Shown here piece after piece: positions 42,974-51,084 of a stretch of 64,000 bases of DNA (the first letter of the stretch is position 1; each line of letters begins with the position of its first letter). The notes below the pieces were generated by a model that ran no database searches, was not told the DNA's origin, and saw only the letters and a program-made list of their open reading frames with translations. Source of the DNA: HLUCCA09 sp965277275 (GTDB lineage: Bacteria > Pseudomonadota > Alphaproteobacteria > Rhodobacterales > Rhodobacteraceae); the NCBI GenBank assembly GCA_965277275.1, contig CBDICG010000002.1, forward strand, positions 3,534,001 to 3,598,000. Direction: 5' to 3'. The position numbers and the translations under genes are program-made.

Positions 42974-42974
42974 G

Positions 42975-43952
42975 ATGGGGCGCGAAACTGCGTTGCTGCT
43001 GGCCGTTCTGTCGGGCTTTCTTGCGATCGTTGTCTGGGCCGAATGGGCAGGAGAGCCCTTCACGATCACCCTTGCGACGCGCGCGGCCATCTTCGCGATC
43101 GCGGGGATCGGGCTGAGTATCGCTCTGGGCATGGGCGGGCTTGTATCGCTTGGTCACGCCGCGTTCTTCGGGATCGGCGGCTACGCGATGGGCATCCTCG
43201 CGCATCACGCGCAACTCTATCTGCCGCTGGCGGCCTGGCCTTTCATGATCGAAGGCACGAAATCGATGCCGGTGATCTGGCTCGTGGCTGTCTGCACATC
43301 GGCGCTTGCCGCGCTGGCGATCGGTGTGCTGAGCCTGCGTACGACCGGGGTCTATTTCATCATGATCACGCTCGCCTTCGGTCAGATGTTTTTCTACTTC
43401 ATGGTGTCCTGGCCGGCCTATGGCGGAGAAGACGGGCTTTCAATCTACGTCCGAAACGACTTTCCCGGCCTCAACACGCTGGACCCGCTCCAGTTCTTCA
43501 CGGTGGTCTATTGTCTGTTGCTGGGCGCCGTTGGGCTCTACGCCGTGCTCGCGCGATCTGCGTTCGGGCTCGCGCTTTCGGCCGCACGGCAGAACGAAAG
43601 GCGCCTCGCGGCCGTCGGGATCGACCCGTTTCGCACACGGCTCATCGCCTTCGTGATCTCGGGTGCTCTCACGGGGCTGGCGGGCGCGCTCTTTGCCGAT
43701 CTCAACCGCTTTGTCAGCCCTGCAATGTTCAGCTGGCAGACCTCGGGCGAGATCATGATCTTCGTGATCCTAGGCGGCGTGGGGCGCGCGGCGGGGCCGA
43801 TTATCGGGGCGGCGCTCTTCATCGCGCTGGAGCATTGGCTCGGTGGCGTGTCGGAATACTGGCTGATCTACCTCGGTGCGATCCTTCTGGGGATGGTGCT
43901 TTTTGCGCGCGGTGGTGTCGTCGGGCTGCTCCTGGGGCGGTCGCATGGCTGA
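42975..43952 (+). CDS. Branched-chain-type ABC permease (LivM-like)
   Basis: A 325-residue LivM-family permease with about nine helices. It carries GLSIALGMGGLVSLGHAAFFG near residue 45, the family's conserved transport-core region, and a cytosolic loop with SAARQNERRLAAVGIDP near 205. It starts one base after the LivH-like stop (ATG at 42975), and its end overlaps the next ATPase gene by eight bases. Together with the LivH-like protein it forms the membrane channel of the transporter. Confidence 0.9.
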   Translation: MGRETALLLAVLSGFLAIVVWAEWAGEPFTITLATRAAIFAIAGIGLSIALGMGGLVSLGHAAFFGIGGYAMGILAHHAQLYLPLAAWPFMIEGTKSMPVIWLVAVCTSALAALAIGVLSLRTTGVYFIMITLAFGQMFFYFMVSWPAYGGEDGLSIYVRNDFPGLNTLDPLQFFTVVYCLLLGAVGLYAVLARSAFGLALSAARQNERRLAAVGIDPFRTRLIAFVISGALTGLAGALFADLNRFVSPAMFSWQTSGEIMIFVILGGVGRAAGPIIGAALFIALEHWLGGVSEYWLIYLGAILLGMVLFARGGVVGLLLGRSHG

Positions 43953-44700
43953 CCCGGTTCTGGAAACGCAGGGCGTGACCAAGCGCTTCGGGGCGGTCAC
44001 CGCGTCCCACGAGGTGTCGCTGGCGCTCTATCCGGGCGAGATCCACGCGCTCATCGGGCCCAATGGCGCGGGAAAATCCACCCTCATCGCGCAGATCACG
44101 GGCGAGATCCTGCCCGACGCGGGAGCGATCCTGTTGCAAGGGGCGGATGTGACCTCGCTCGGACCGGTGGCACGGGCGCGGGCCGGATTGGGGCGCACCT
44201 TTCAGATCTCTGCGCTGATGATGGAGGCCACCGTTCTGCAAAACGCCGTGCTCGGGGCATTGGGACAGAGAGGCACGGCATTTCGGTTCTTTCGCTCCGT
44301 TTTGGGGGACGTGGAGCTTCGCAGGCAGGCCGAGGCGGCGCTGCGTGATGTGGGGCTCGCGGACTACGCGCAAATCGTGACGGCCGAGCTTTCGCACGGG
44401 CAGCGGCGGCAGCTCGAAGTTGCCGTGGCGCTGACATTGCAGCCCAGAGCATTCCTGATGGACGAGCCGATGGCCGGGCTGGGGGCCGATGGCACACGCG
44501 CGCTGACGACCCTGCTCGACGATCTGCGGCACCGGGCACCGATCCTGTTGGTGGAGCACGACATGGACGCCGTCTTTGCACTGGCCAACAGGATCAGCGT
44601 CCTTGTATCGGGTGCGGTGATCGCAACGGGAACGGCGGACGAAATCCGATCCGACCCGGAAGTGCGGCGGGCCTACCTCGGTGAAGAAGCGTTGCCGTGA
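43945..44700 (+). CDS. ABC transporter ATPase (LivG-like)
   Basis: A 251-residue ATPase of the branched-chain amino acid type. Walker A is GPNGAGKST near residue 37, the signature LSHGQRRQLE is near 150, Walker B FLMDEPMAGLG near 171 and the switch His is in LLVEHDMD near 204. The ATG at 43945 (MADPVLETQGV) is inside the end of the LivM-like gene. The end overlaps the following ATPase by GTGA. Confidence 0.92.
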   Translation: MADPVLETQGVTKRFGAVTASHEVSLALYPGEIHALIGPNGAGKSTLIAQITGEILPDAGAILLQGADVTSLGPVARARAGLGRTFQISALMMEATVLQNAVLGALGQRGTAFRFFRSVLGDVELRRQAEAALRDVGLADYAQIVTAELSHGQRRQLEVAVALTLQPRAFLMDEPMAGLGADGTRALTTLLDDLRHRAPILLVEHDMDAVFALANRISVLVSGAVIATGTADEIRSDPEVRRAYLGEEALP

Positions 44701-45386
44701 GCCTGCTTGTTCTGGATCACATCAGCGCTTTCTACGGCCCGTCGCAGGCCCTCTTTGACGTGCATTTCAAGCTCGATGCGGGGGAGGTCGTGGCGCTCAT
44801 GGGGCGCAATGGGATGGGCAAGTCCACCACGATCAAGGTGATTTGCCGTCTGCTCCAGCATCGCGGCGGGCTTGTCATGTTCGATGGGGCGGATCTGGCC
44901 GCGCTGCCGCCGCATCGCGCAGCGCAGGCGGGGCTTGGCCTTGTGCCCGAGGGGCGGCGGTGTTTCGCGCCGCTGACCGTCCGCGAGAACCTCGTTGCGG
45001 CGGCCCGGCCCGGCCATTGGGACAAGGCGCGGGTCTTCGAGCTCTTTCCCCGCCTGCAAGAGCGGGAGGGCCAGGTGGCTGCTTCGCTCTCGGGTGGCGA
45101 GCAGCAGATGCTCGCTATCGGGCGCGCTCTGATGACTAATCCGCGCCTCCTGCTGCTCGATGAGGCGACAGAGGGCCTCGCCCCCGTCATTCGCGCCGAA
45201 ATATGGGCGGCGCTTGAACGGCTGAAGCGTGAGCAGAACCTGTCGATCCTCGTGGTGGACAAGGCTCTCAAGGAGCTGAGCGGGGTGGCCGACCGGGCAG
45301 TGATCCTCGAAAAGGGTGTGACCGTGTGGGACGGTCCCGTCGCCGACGTCGCGGGAGATGTCGTGGAGCGTTATCTCGGGGTCTAG
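44697..45386 (+). CDS. ABC transporter ATPase (LivF-like)
   Basis: A 229-residue second ATPase, starting with GTG that overlaps the preceding stop (GTGA). Walker A is GRNGMGKST near residue 36, the signature LSGGEQQML near 130 and Walker B LLLDEATEGLAP near 152. The switch region reads VVDKALKEL rather than the VEQN common in E. coli LivF; this variant appears in other proteobacterial homologues. It is the last gene of the five-gene transporter, convergent with the glycosyltransferase gene. Confidence 0.92.
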   Translation: MSLLVLDHISAFYGPSQALFDVHFKLDAGEVVALMGRNGMGKSTTIKVICRLLQHRGGLVMFDGADLAALPPHRAAQAGLGLVPEGRRCFAPLTVRENLVAAARPGHWDKARVFELFPRLQEREGQVAASLSGGEQQMLAIGRALMTNPRLLLLDEATEGLAPVIRAEIWAALERLKREQNLSILVVDKALKELSGVADRAVILEKGVTVWDGPVADVAGDVVERYLGV

Positions 45387-45458
45387 GTGCTGATCGTGCC
45401 GCGCTCGACGGGAAGGCCGCGGCGCATCGGGTACCGATCCTGTTGATGGAAGCGTGGA

Positions 45459-46514
45459 TCAGAGCTCTGACGCTGCTCCTTGCAGAACCCGGCTCGCGAT
45501 CTCTGCCGTATCTTTCCAGATCGGGAGGGCCTGGCCGGCCTCCTCCGCCCCAGTACGCAATGTGGCCCGCGTTTCCGGGTCTGCAAGAAGCGCGCGAAGG
45601 GCGCTGGCGAATGCGGGCGCGTCGCCGACACGCACGAGCCGGCCCGCGCCCGTTGGCACCGTCTGCGGCACAGCACCCCCTTGGGTTGCGACAATCGGCA
45701 GGCCGTGGGCGAGCGCCTCGGCAAACACCATGCCGTATCCCTCGTAGCGTGTGGCGAGGGCGAAGAGCGTTGCCGAGCGATAGAGCTTCTCCAACGCGGG
45801 GGCGGAGATCTGCCCAGTGATCTCGACGCGGTCGTCGAGTCCATGCTCCGTGCATTGCCGCCGCAGGGAGGCGGCATGGTCCGGATCGTGTTCGCGCCCG
45901 ACGATGACGGCGCGCCAGTCGAGCGCCCTGATGTCGGCAAGGGCGTCGAGCAAGACGTCGTGACCCTTGCGCGGATGCAGAATGCCGACCGAAAGGATCA
46001 GCGGCGGATCCGACGGCGCGGGTGCGTGCAACGGGCGGTCGACCCCGGGCGGCGCGATCGTGATCCGCTCCGGGTTGGCACCGTAATCCTCGATCAGGAT
46101 CGTTCGCGTATGCGGGCTTGGCACAAGGATGTGCCGGGCCAGCGCAACATTTGCGCGCTCGGTCTGGTAAAGGTGCTGCGCGTCGGCGGCACTCAGGCCC
46201 TCTTCCAGTGCCAAGGGGTGGTGGATCATCGCGATGAGGGGCGCGGGGACGTTTTCAAGGCCGTCGACCGATCCGAAAACCAGACCATCGACAATCAGTG
46301 GATGCGCCGGATCCACAGCCGTCATCTGCGCGATTGCGTCGGACATTTCCTCGGCGGACGGAAACGGAAAGCCCTCCCCGAGTTCGAGGTGCGCGACGGG
46401 GTGACCCAGCGCGCGCAGCCCATTCAACAAGCGCCGCTCGTAAATGTAGCCCCCAGTCACCGTTGCGATATCGCCCGGGATGGCGAAGGCGGCAGCCGCG
46501 CGTCCGGCTATCAT
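45459..46514 (-). CDS. Glycosyltransferase (GT4-like)
   Basis: A 351-residue GT-B fold glycosyltransferase. The N-terminal part has GDIATVTGGYIYERRLL (about residues 14-30). The C-terminal nucleotide-sugar domain has SVGILHPRKGHDVLLDA near residue 175 and the RYEGYGMVFAEALAHGLPIVAT segment near 256 with its E-x7-E pattern. Sugar donor and acceptor are unknown. The ATG (46514) overlaps the stop of the ABC permease gene (ATGA), so it is co-translated with that transporter. A longer in-frame extension upstream lies antiparallel-free within the permease gene and is not coding. Confidence 0.85.
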   Translation of the reverse strand: MIAGRAAAAFAIPGDIATVTGGYIYERRLLNGLRALGHPVAHLELGEGFPFPSAEEMSDAIAQMTAVDPAHPLIVDGLVFGSVDGLENVPAPLIAMIHHPLALEEGLSAADAQHLYQTERANVALARHILVPSPHTRTILIEDYGANPERITIAPPGVDRPLHAPAPSDPPLILSVGILHPRKGHDVLLDALADIRALDWRAVIVGREHDPDHAASLRRQCTEHGLDDRVEITGQISAPALEKLYRSATLFALATRYEGYGMVFAEALAHGLPIVATQGGAVPQTVPTGAGRLVRVGDAPAFASALRALLADPETRATLRTGAEEAGQALPIWKDTAEIASRVLQGAASEL

Positions 46515-48106
46515 TGCCGCAACTGCTCTGGCGCGTAGACCGAGAGCACCCGCCGCTCCACCGCTCCCACGGCGGCATAGCCGAGCGCTGCAAGGACCGA
46601 GACAAGCACAATGCAGGACCAAAGCATGCCGTAATCCGAGAAGGATGCCGAGAGCGCCATCAGCGCCCCGAGACCGGTCCCAGTGGCAAGCCATTCCACA
46701 ACCGTGACCGCGAGAACAGCCGCTGGCACCGCCATGCGCGCGGCGGCAAAGAGCGCCGGGAGCATCGCGGGAAGCTGTACATGGCGCAGCCGCGCAAGGC
46801 GCCCCGCCGCGTAGCTTTCGAAGACATCCAACACTTGCCCGGGCGCTTGCCGCAGCCCGTGCAGACACGCAACGAACGTCGGGAAAAAGACCATCACGGC
46901 GACGATGGTGATACTGCCCGGCGCGCCCCTCCCCAGAAGGAGCACGATCAGCGGTGCCGTCGTGACAATCGGCACCGACCGCAACGCCACCGCCACGGGC
47001 ATCGCAACGGCACTGGCAAGGGGCAGGAGGGTGAGCAGAATGGCCAGCGCAGCGCCGAGCGCGAGGCCCGCGAGATAGCCGGGCACCACATAGGCCGATG
47101 TCTCCGCCAGCGCGGTTCCCAGCGTTGCTCGATGCACGCTCGCCTCGGGCGCCGTGACGAGGAAAGCCCAGATGTCTGCCGGGCCCTTGGCGAAGAACGG
47201 TGCAAGGCCGAGGAGCTTGGGCAGAGCCCACCAGAAGACCAGTGCCGCGGCTGTCACAATCACGAGCTCGAGCAGGCGCAACGCCATGCGAGGGCGCTCC
47301 CTGTCAACGGCGGGTGGTGCCAGCAGGAGGGGGGGCGCGTCGGCGCAAACCCTCTGGCCAATCCAGCCGATCACGATATAGGCCACGATGGACACGGCGG
47401 CCGCGAGCGTCGCCAGCGCCCATGTCGCATCAATATCGAGGGACCGCATGGCCTGGATCGTCAGCACGCCCATGCCACGCTCCGCCCCCGTGAATTCGCC
47501 CACCATCGCGCCGAGAAACGCGGCGGGCGCGGCGATCTGGAGGCCAGCGAAGAGATAGGGCAAGGCTGCCATCGCCCGGACATGCAGCAAGGCCGAGGCG
47601 CGCCCCCGGCCATAGCTTGCTATCAGGTCGAACCACACCGTGGGTGCAGCGCGCAGCCCGACGATGAGTGGAACGAGGGTGGTGTAGTAGACGGCGAGTG
47701 CCGCAAGCGTGATCTGCGGCCCGGGCCCCGGCCCGAAAACGACGCGCAGGATCGGCCCGGTGGCCACGAGTGGCAGGCAGAACACAAGCAGCGCCAGGGC
47801 GACGATCAGCCGTTCCGCGCGGGGCACGACAAGCGCGAGCGCCGCAAGTGCCAACCCCGCGAGATTGCCAAGAACGAAGCCGGCAGCCGCATTCCGAGCC
47901 GTTTCCCACAAGGCCCGGCCCATAAGGCTCGCGTTCGCCCAAAGATAGGCAACAACATCCGACGGCCCCGACAAGAGATAAGCGCCGGTCAGGCGCTGGG
48001 CCGCCATTTCCCACACTCCCAGCAGAACGAGCAGGCCGAGCGCGGTCTCGACCTGTGTCGGTGCCCGACCCTGCCGCGGGGCAGGCTGCGCGGTGGTGGC
48101 CGTCAT
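46511..48106 (-). CDS. Fused double ABC permease (NitT/TauT type)
   Basis: A 531-residue protein made of two complete binding-protein-dependent permease domains in tandem (about residues 20-260 and 275-525). Each has five or six helices and the conserved EAA-like loop (ASYGRGRASALLHVRAMAALP near 164; SYAAGRLARLRHVQLPAMLP near 435). In most NitT/TauT/SsuC-type systems the permease is a homodimer of one domain; here both halves are in one chain and have diverged. It works with the ATPase and binding protein encoded just upstream. Confidence 0.88.
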   Translation of the reverse strand: MTATTAQPAPRQGRAPTQVETALGLLVLLGVWEMAAQRLTGAYLLSGPSDVVAYLWANASLMGRALWETARNAAAGFVLGNLAGLALAALALVVPRAERLIVALALLVFCLPLVATGPILRVVFGPGPGPQITLAALAVYYTTLVPLIVGLRAAPTVWFDLIASYGRGRASALLHVRAMAALPYLFAGLQIAAPAAFLGAMVGEFTGAERGMGVLTIQAMRSLDIDATWALATLAAAVSIVAYIVIGWIGQRVCADAPPLLLAPPAVDRERPRMALRLLELVIVTAAALVFWWALPKLLGLAPFFAKGPADIWAFLVTAPEASVHRATLGTALAETSAYVVPGYLAGLALGAALAILLTLLPLASAVAMPVAVALRSVPIVTTAPLIVLLLGRGAPGSITIVAVMVFFPTFVACLHGLRQAPGQVLDVFESYAAGRLARLRHVQLPAMLPALFAAARMAVPAAVLAVTVVEWLATGTGLGALMALSASFSDYGMLWSCIVLVSVLAALGYAAVGAVERRVLSVYAPEQLRQ

Positions 48107-48921
48107 TGCGCGGCTAGCGGACGGTCGTGTTCCGCGATCCCGCGCGACAATGCTTGCGAGACGTCCGATACCACGTCCTGTGCCTCAGCACCTGCAAGGA
48201 TACCTGCCTGTCGCGGGCGGGGCAGCGGCACGGGGATGTCGGCGACAACAGCGGCCGGTCTCGGCGACATGACAAGCACGCGATCCGCCAGCATCACCGC
48301 CTCGCTGACCGAATGCGTGACAAGAAGCGTTGTCGTGCCACGCGCTTCCCAGATGCGCGGCAGGTCCTCCGCCAGTTGCCGACGCGTGAGCTCATCGACC
48401 GCGCCGAACGGCTCGTCGAGCAGCAGAAGCCGCGGCTCGGTGGCCATGCACCGCGCGATGGCCGCGCGCTGCCGCATGCCGCCCGACAGCGCGCCTGGCC
48501 GCGCATCCTCAAACCCGCTCAATCCGACAAGCGCGATGAGGCTGTCGATCTCTTCGGGGCGTGCCGTGCGCCGCGCCAGCTTCAGCGCCAGCGCAATGTT
48601 GCCGCGCACACTGCGCCACGGCAGCAACGACGGGTCCTGGAACGCGATCGACAGGTGCGCGGCGCGCCGGACCTCCGCCGGTGTCTTGCCACCGATCGAG
48701 ACGGTGCCAGCGCTCGGCTCCTCCAGCCCCGCAATCATGCGCAGGAGCGTGGACTTGCCACATCCTGACGGGCCGACGAGCGCTGTCGTCTCCCCCGCCG
48801 CGAGATGCAGATCCTGCGAACGCACCGCCGCTGTCCCGTCGGCAAACGTCTTCGCCAGCCCGGACAAACGAATGTCCGGGGGCTGGGACAGCGGTGCAGC
48901 AGGGATGGGATCAGGCGCCAT
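48103..48921 (-). CDS. ABC transporter ATPase (NitT/TauT type)
   Basis: A 272-residue ATPase of the nitrate/sulfonate/taurine class. Walker A is GPSGCGKST (residues 50-58), the family-typical FQDPSLLPWRSV near 94, signature LSGGMRQR near 145, Walker B LLLLDEPFGAVD near 165 and switch His in THSVSEAV near 203. The start lies within the end of the binding-protein gene (11-base overlap), and its end overlaps the permease start by four bases. I reject the longer upstream frame as a shadow of that gene. Confidence 0.92.
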   Translation of the reverse strand: MAPDPIPAAPLSQPPDIRLSGLAKTFADGTAAVRSQDLHLAAGETTALVGPSGCGKSTLLRMIAGLEEPSAGTVSIGGKTPAEVRRAAHLSIAFQDPSLLPWRSVRGNIALALKLARRTARPEEIDSLIALVGLSGFEDARPGALSGGMRQRAAIARCMATEPRLLLLDEPFGAVDELTRRQLAEDLPRIWEARGTTTLLVTHSVSEAVMLADRVLVMSPRPAAVVADIPVPLPRPRQAGILAGAEAQDVVSDVSQALSRGIAEHDRPLAAQ

Positions 48922-49900
48922 GGACCTCGTCGAGGATCGAGCTGTCCCAAAGATCCGGCGTGACCGTCCGCCCCAGAAGCGCGAGCGTCTCGACGTTCGC
49001 GGCCACGGTGTCGTCCGTCCAGGCCCCGAAACCTTCCGTGTCCGTGAGGTCGGAGAACATGAGCGAAACCTGCCGTTCGGCCTGCAGCTGCTGGGTCGCG
49101 AGGTCGAGACCAAGATCCGGGAAACGCTCAACGGTGAGGGCTGCGGCCGCGTCCGTGTCGGTACGATACGCGTCCCAGCCGCGTACCTCACCGGCCATCA
49201 GTGCCACGAGGTCGGCCCGACGCGTCGAAAGGCTCTCTTCGGTCGCGATGTAGGTTTGGCTGTGCACCGCGTAGCCGAAATCGGCCATCAGCATCGTTTG
49301 TGCTTCGATGCCTTCGATGGCCATTGCAACGGGCAGGTCTGTCTCCCACGAGAGCAGGCAATCGACATCGCCGGCAACAAGGGGTTGAGCGGAATACTGC
49401 GTCGGCACGATCTCGATGGCATCGATATCTGTGTCGTTCAGCGTGCAGAGCGCTTGCAAGACCGGGCGGTTGGCCAGTGCCATGCCGAGGCGCTTGCCTT
49501 CCATGTCCGCCGGTGTGTTGATCGGGTTCGAGGCGAGCGAGGTGATGGCGAACGGGTTCTTTTGCATCGCGACGGCGATGATCCTGAACGGCGCGCCCTG
49601 CTCCACGGCCGCAGCCGTGTAATCCGCAGCCGAAATCCCGACGAGGGCTTGCCCCGAGATCACGGGGGGCTCGACGGGTGCGTTCGGGCCGCCGGGGGTC
49701 AGGCTTACGTCAAGACCAGCGTCAGACCAGAAGCCGCGTTCCTGCGCGATGTAGGATCCGGCGAACTGAACGGAGTGCAGCCACGACAGTTGCAGCGTGG
49801 CTTGGGCTTGCGCGCGTGCAGACCGGGGCAGAAGGGGCGCGGAAAGCGCGGCGGCTCCTGTCATGAGCGCGGTGCGGCGCGTCAAGAGAGATGATGGCAT
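48911..49900 (-). CDS. ABC substrate-binding protein (NMT1/THI5-like)
   Basis: A 329-residue periplasmic binding protein of the NMT1/THI5-like group. Its signal peptide is of twin-arginine type (LTRRTALMTGAAALSAPLLP, residues 6-25). The mature part begins TLQLSWLHSVQFAGSYIAQE and includes GFWSDAGLDVSLTPGG, a pattern shared with thiamine-pyrimidine, riboflavin and other binding proteins. A pyrimidine or related vitamin precursor is therefore possible. No TPP or FMN riboswitch is visible upstream, which weakens that idea. AAGGAA precedes the ATG. Confidence 0.85.
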   Translation of the reverse strand: MPSSLLTRRTALMTGAAALSAPLLPRSARAQAQATLQLSWLHSVQFAGSYIAQERGFWSDAGLDVSLTPGGPNAPVEPPVISGQALVGISAADYTAAAVEQGAPFRIIAVAMQKNPFAITSLASNPINTPADMEGKRLGMALANRPVLQALCTLNDTDIDAIEIVPTQYSAQPLVAGDVDCLLSWETDLPVAMAIEGIEAQTMLMADFGYAVHSQTYIATEESLSTRRADLVALMAGEVRGWDAYRTDTDAAAALTVERFPDLGLDLATQQLQAERQVSLMFSDLTDTEGFGAWTDDTVAANVETLALLGRTVTPDLWDSSILDEVHGA

Positions 49901-50064
49901 GGCAATTCCTTTTGTTGCTGCCACAGGACCCTAGCGGGAGACCTTGGCGCGGCAAGGCACCTCTCCGAGGCTTGATGTCACGCCGATGTCGCACCGGCGG
50001 ACGCTTGCCGCTCGCGGCGCCCGCAAGTGCCCACGGGGCAGGCAAGATGGCGGCCAACTAGGCG

Positions 50065-51084
50065 TTATGTGGTCGGTGGCTGCTGGGCGTGGCCGTGCCT
50101 TTGCTCCGTGCGCGGCAGAAGCAGGATGACGAGGCCCGGCAGGACCGACGCCGCAAAGACGAGACCGAAAGCGATCGAGGCGGCAATCGCGCTCTCCGGG
50201 CTGAGACCGGCGAGAGGCAGGATCGCCGCCGCCGCCCCTTCGCGCGCGCCCCAACCGCTCACGGACAGCGGAAAGAGCATGGCAAAGAGCACGCACGGGA
50301 TCAGCCCGAACATGGCCCAGAGCGAGATGCTCCCGCCCGTGGCGAGGATGCAGAACGCAAAGGCTACGATGTTGCACGAGGCCGTGCCGAGGCTCAACAG
50401 GACCTGCAGCCGCCAGCGGCCGCGGGCAAAAAGGCTGGCCTGCGCGGCGCGGCGCAGGTCGTCCAGCGCGCGCCCCGTTGCGCCGGGCAATTGCCCGCCG
50501 AAGAAGAGCACGAGCGCGAGCGCCAGAACGACCAATGCGGGCAGAGCCGCGAGGGTCGTGAGCCATGGCGGCCAGACCGTTCCTCCCTTGATTAGGGCCG
50601 TCAGCAGTAACGCGGACGCCATCAGCACAAAGAGCGCGACCTGTCCGGCCACACGCTCGAAGGCGACGGCCTGGCTGGCGCGCAGCAGGCCGGCCCGGTG
50701 GCGTGCGCGCACCGCGCGCTGGGCGTCGCCGAGCATCCCGCCGGGCAGCGTCTGGTTGACGAGCTGTGACAGGTAGTACTCCTTGACGGCCTCACCGAGC
50801 CCGAACTTCTGGCCAAGGGGCGCGGCCGTCAGCCGCCAGCGCGTCGCCGAGAGCCAAAGCTGCAACGAGATCACCCCAAGTGCGGCCACGAGCCATCCGA
50901 ACTCCGCGCTGGCGAGCAGACGGGCCGTCTCCGGGCCATCCACCGCGCGCCAGAGTAGCGCCATCAGACCAAAGCTCGCGACGATCTGGAGCAGCGGCAT
51001 GATGCGTCTCAGGCGCGGCCTGGCGGGCGCCTCGAGATCGGCATGCGCTGGGTGTTCTTGTGTTTGGCCGGCGGGCGGGCTCAT
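50065..51084 (-). CDS. Flippase-like membrane protein (LPG-synthase transmembrane family)
   Basis: A 339-residue integral membrane protein with seven or eight helices. It matches the lysylphosphatidylglycerol synthase transmembrane/UPF0104 family, including YYLSQLVNQTLPGGMLGDAQRA near residue 105 and PLSVSGWGAREGAAA near 275. The family resembles the flippase half of MprF and is often found with glycolipid or glycerophospholipid biosynthesis genes. Its start overlaps the stop of the phosphatase-superfamily gene by four bases, so the two are coupled. It is likely to move a lipid-linked intermediate across the membrane. Confidence 0.83.
   Translation of the reverse strand: MSPPAGQTQEHPAHADLEAPARPRLRRIMPLLQIVASFGLMALLWRAVDGPETARLLASAEFGWLVAALGVISLQLWLSATRWRLTAAPLGQKFGLGEAVKEYYLSQLVNQTLPGGMLGDAQRAVRARHRAGLLRASQAVAFERVAGQVALFVLMASALLLTALIKGGTVWPPWLTTLAALPALVVLALALVLFFGGQLPGATGRALDDLRRAAQASLFARGRWRLQVLLSLGTASCNIVAFAFCILATGGSISLWAMFGLIPCVLFAMLFPLSVSGWGAREGAAAAILPLAGLSPESAIAASIAFGLVFAASVLPGLVILLLPRTEQRHGHAQQPPTT

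Noticed and set aside
45425..45455. 23-bp near-copy (21 of 23 identical) of a livG segment near 44532-44554, possible gene remnant
   Set aside because: The match is too short and lies in a common PILLxE coding context. No further similarity extends on either side, so chance or minor duplication cannot be told apart.
46298..49894. Very long open frame (1198 codons) on the plus strand
   Set aside because: It runs antisense to three well-defined transporter genes and a glycosyltransferase. Its product is Arg/Gly/His-rich low-complexity sequence without domains, as expected from opposite-strand reading of high-GC genes.
49901..50064. TPP or FMN riboswitch upstream of the THI5-like binding-protein gene
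   Set aside because: An ACCGGCGG string occurs near 49995 but on the wrong strand, and none of the other conserved riboswitch elements is present.
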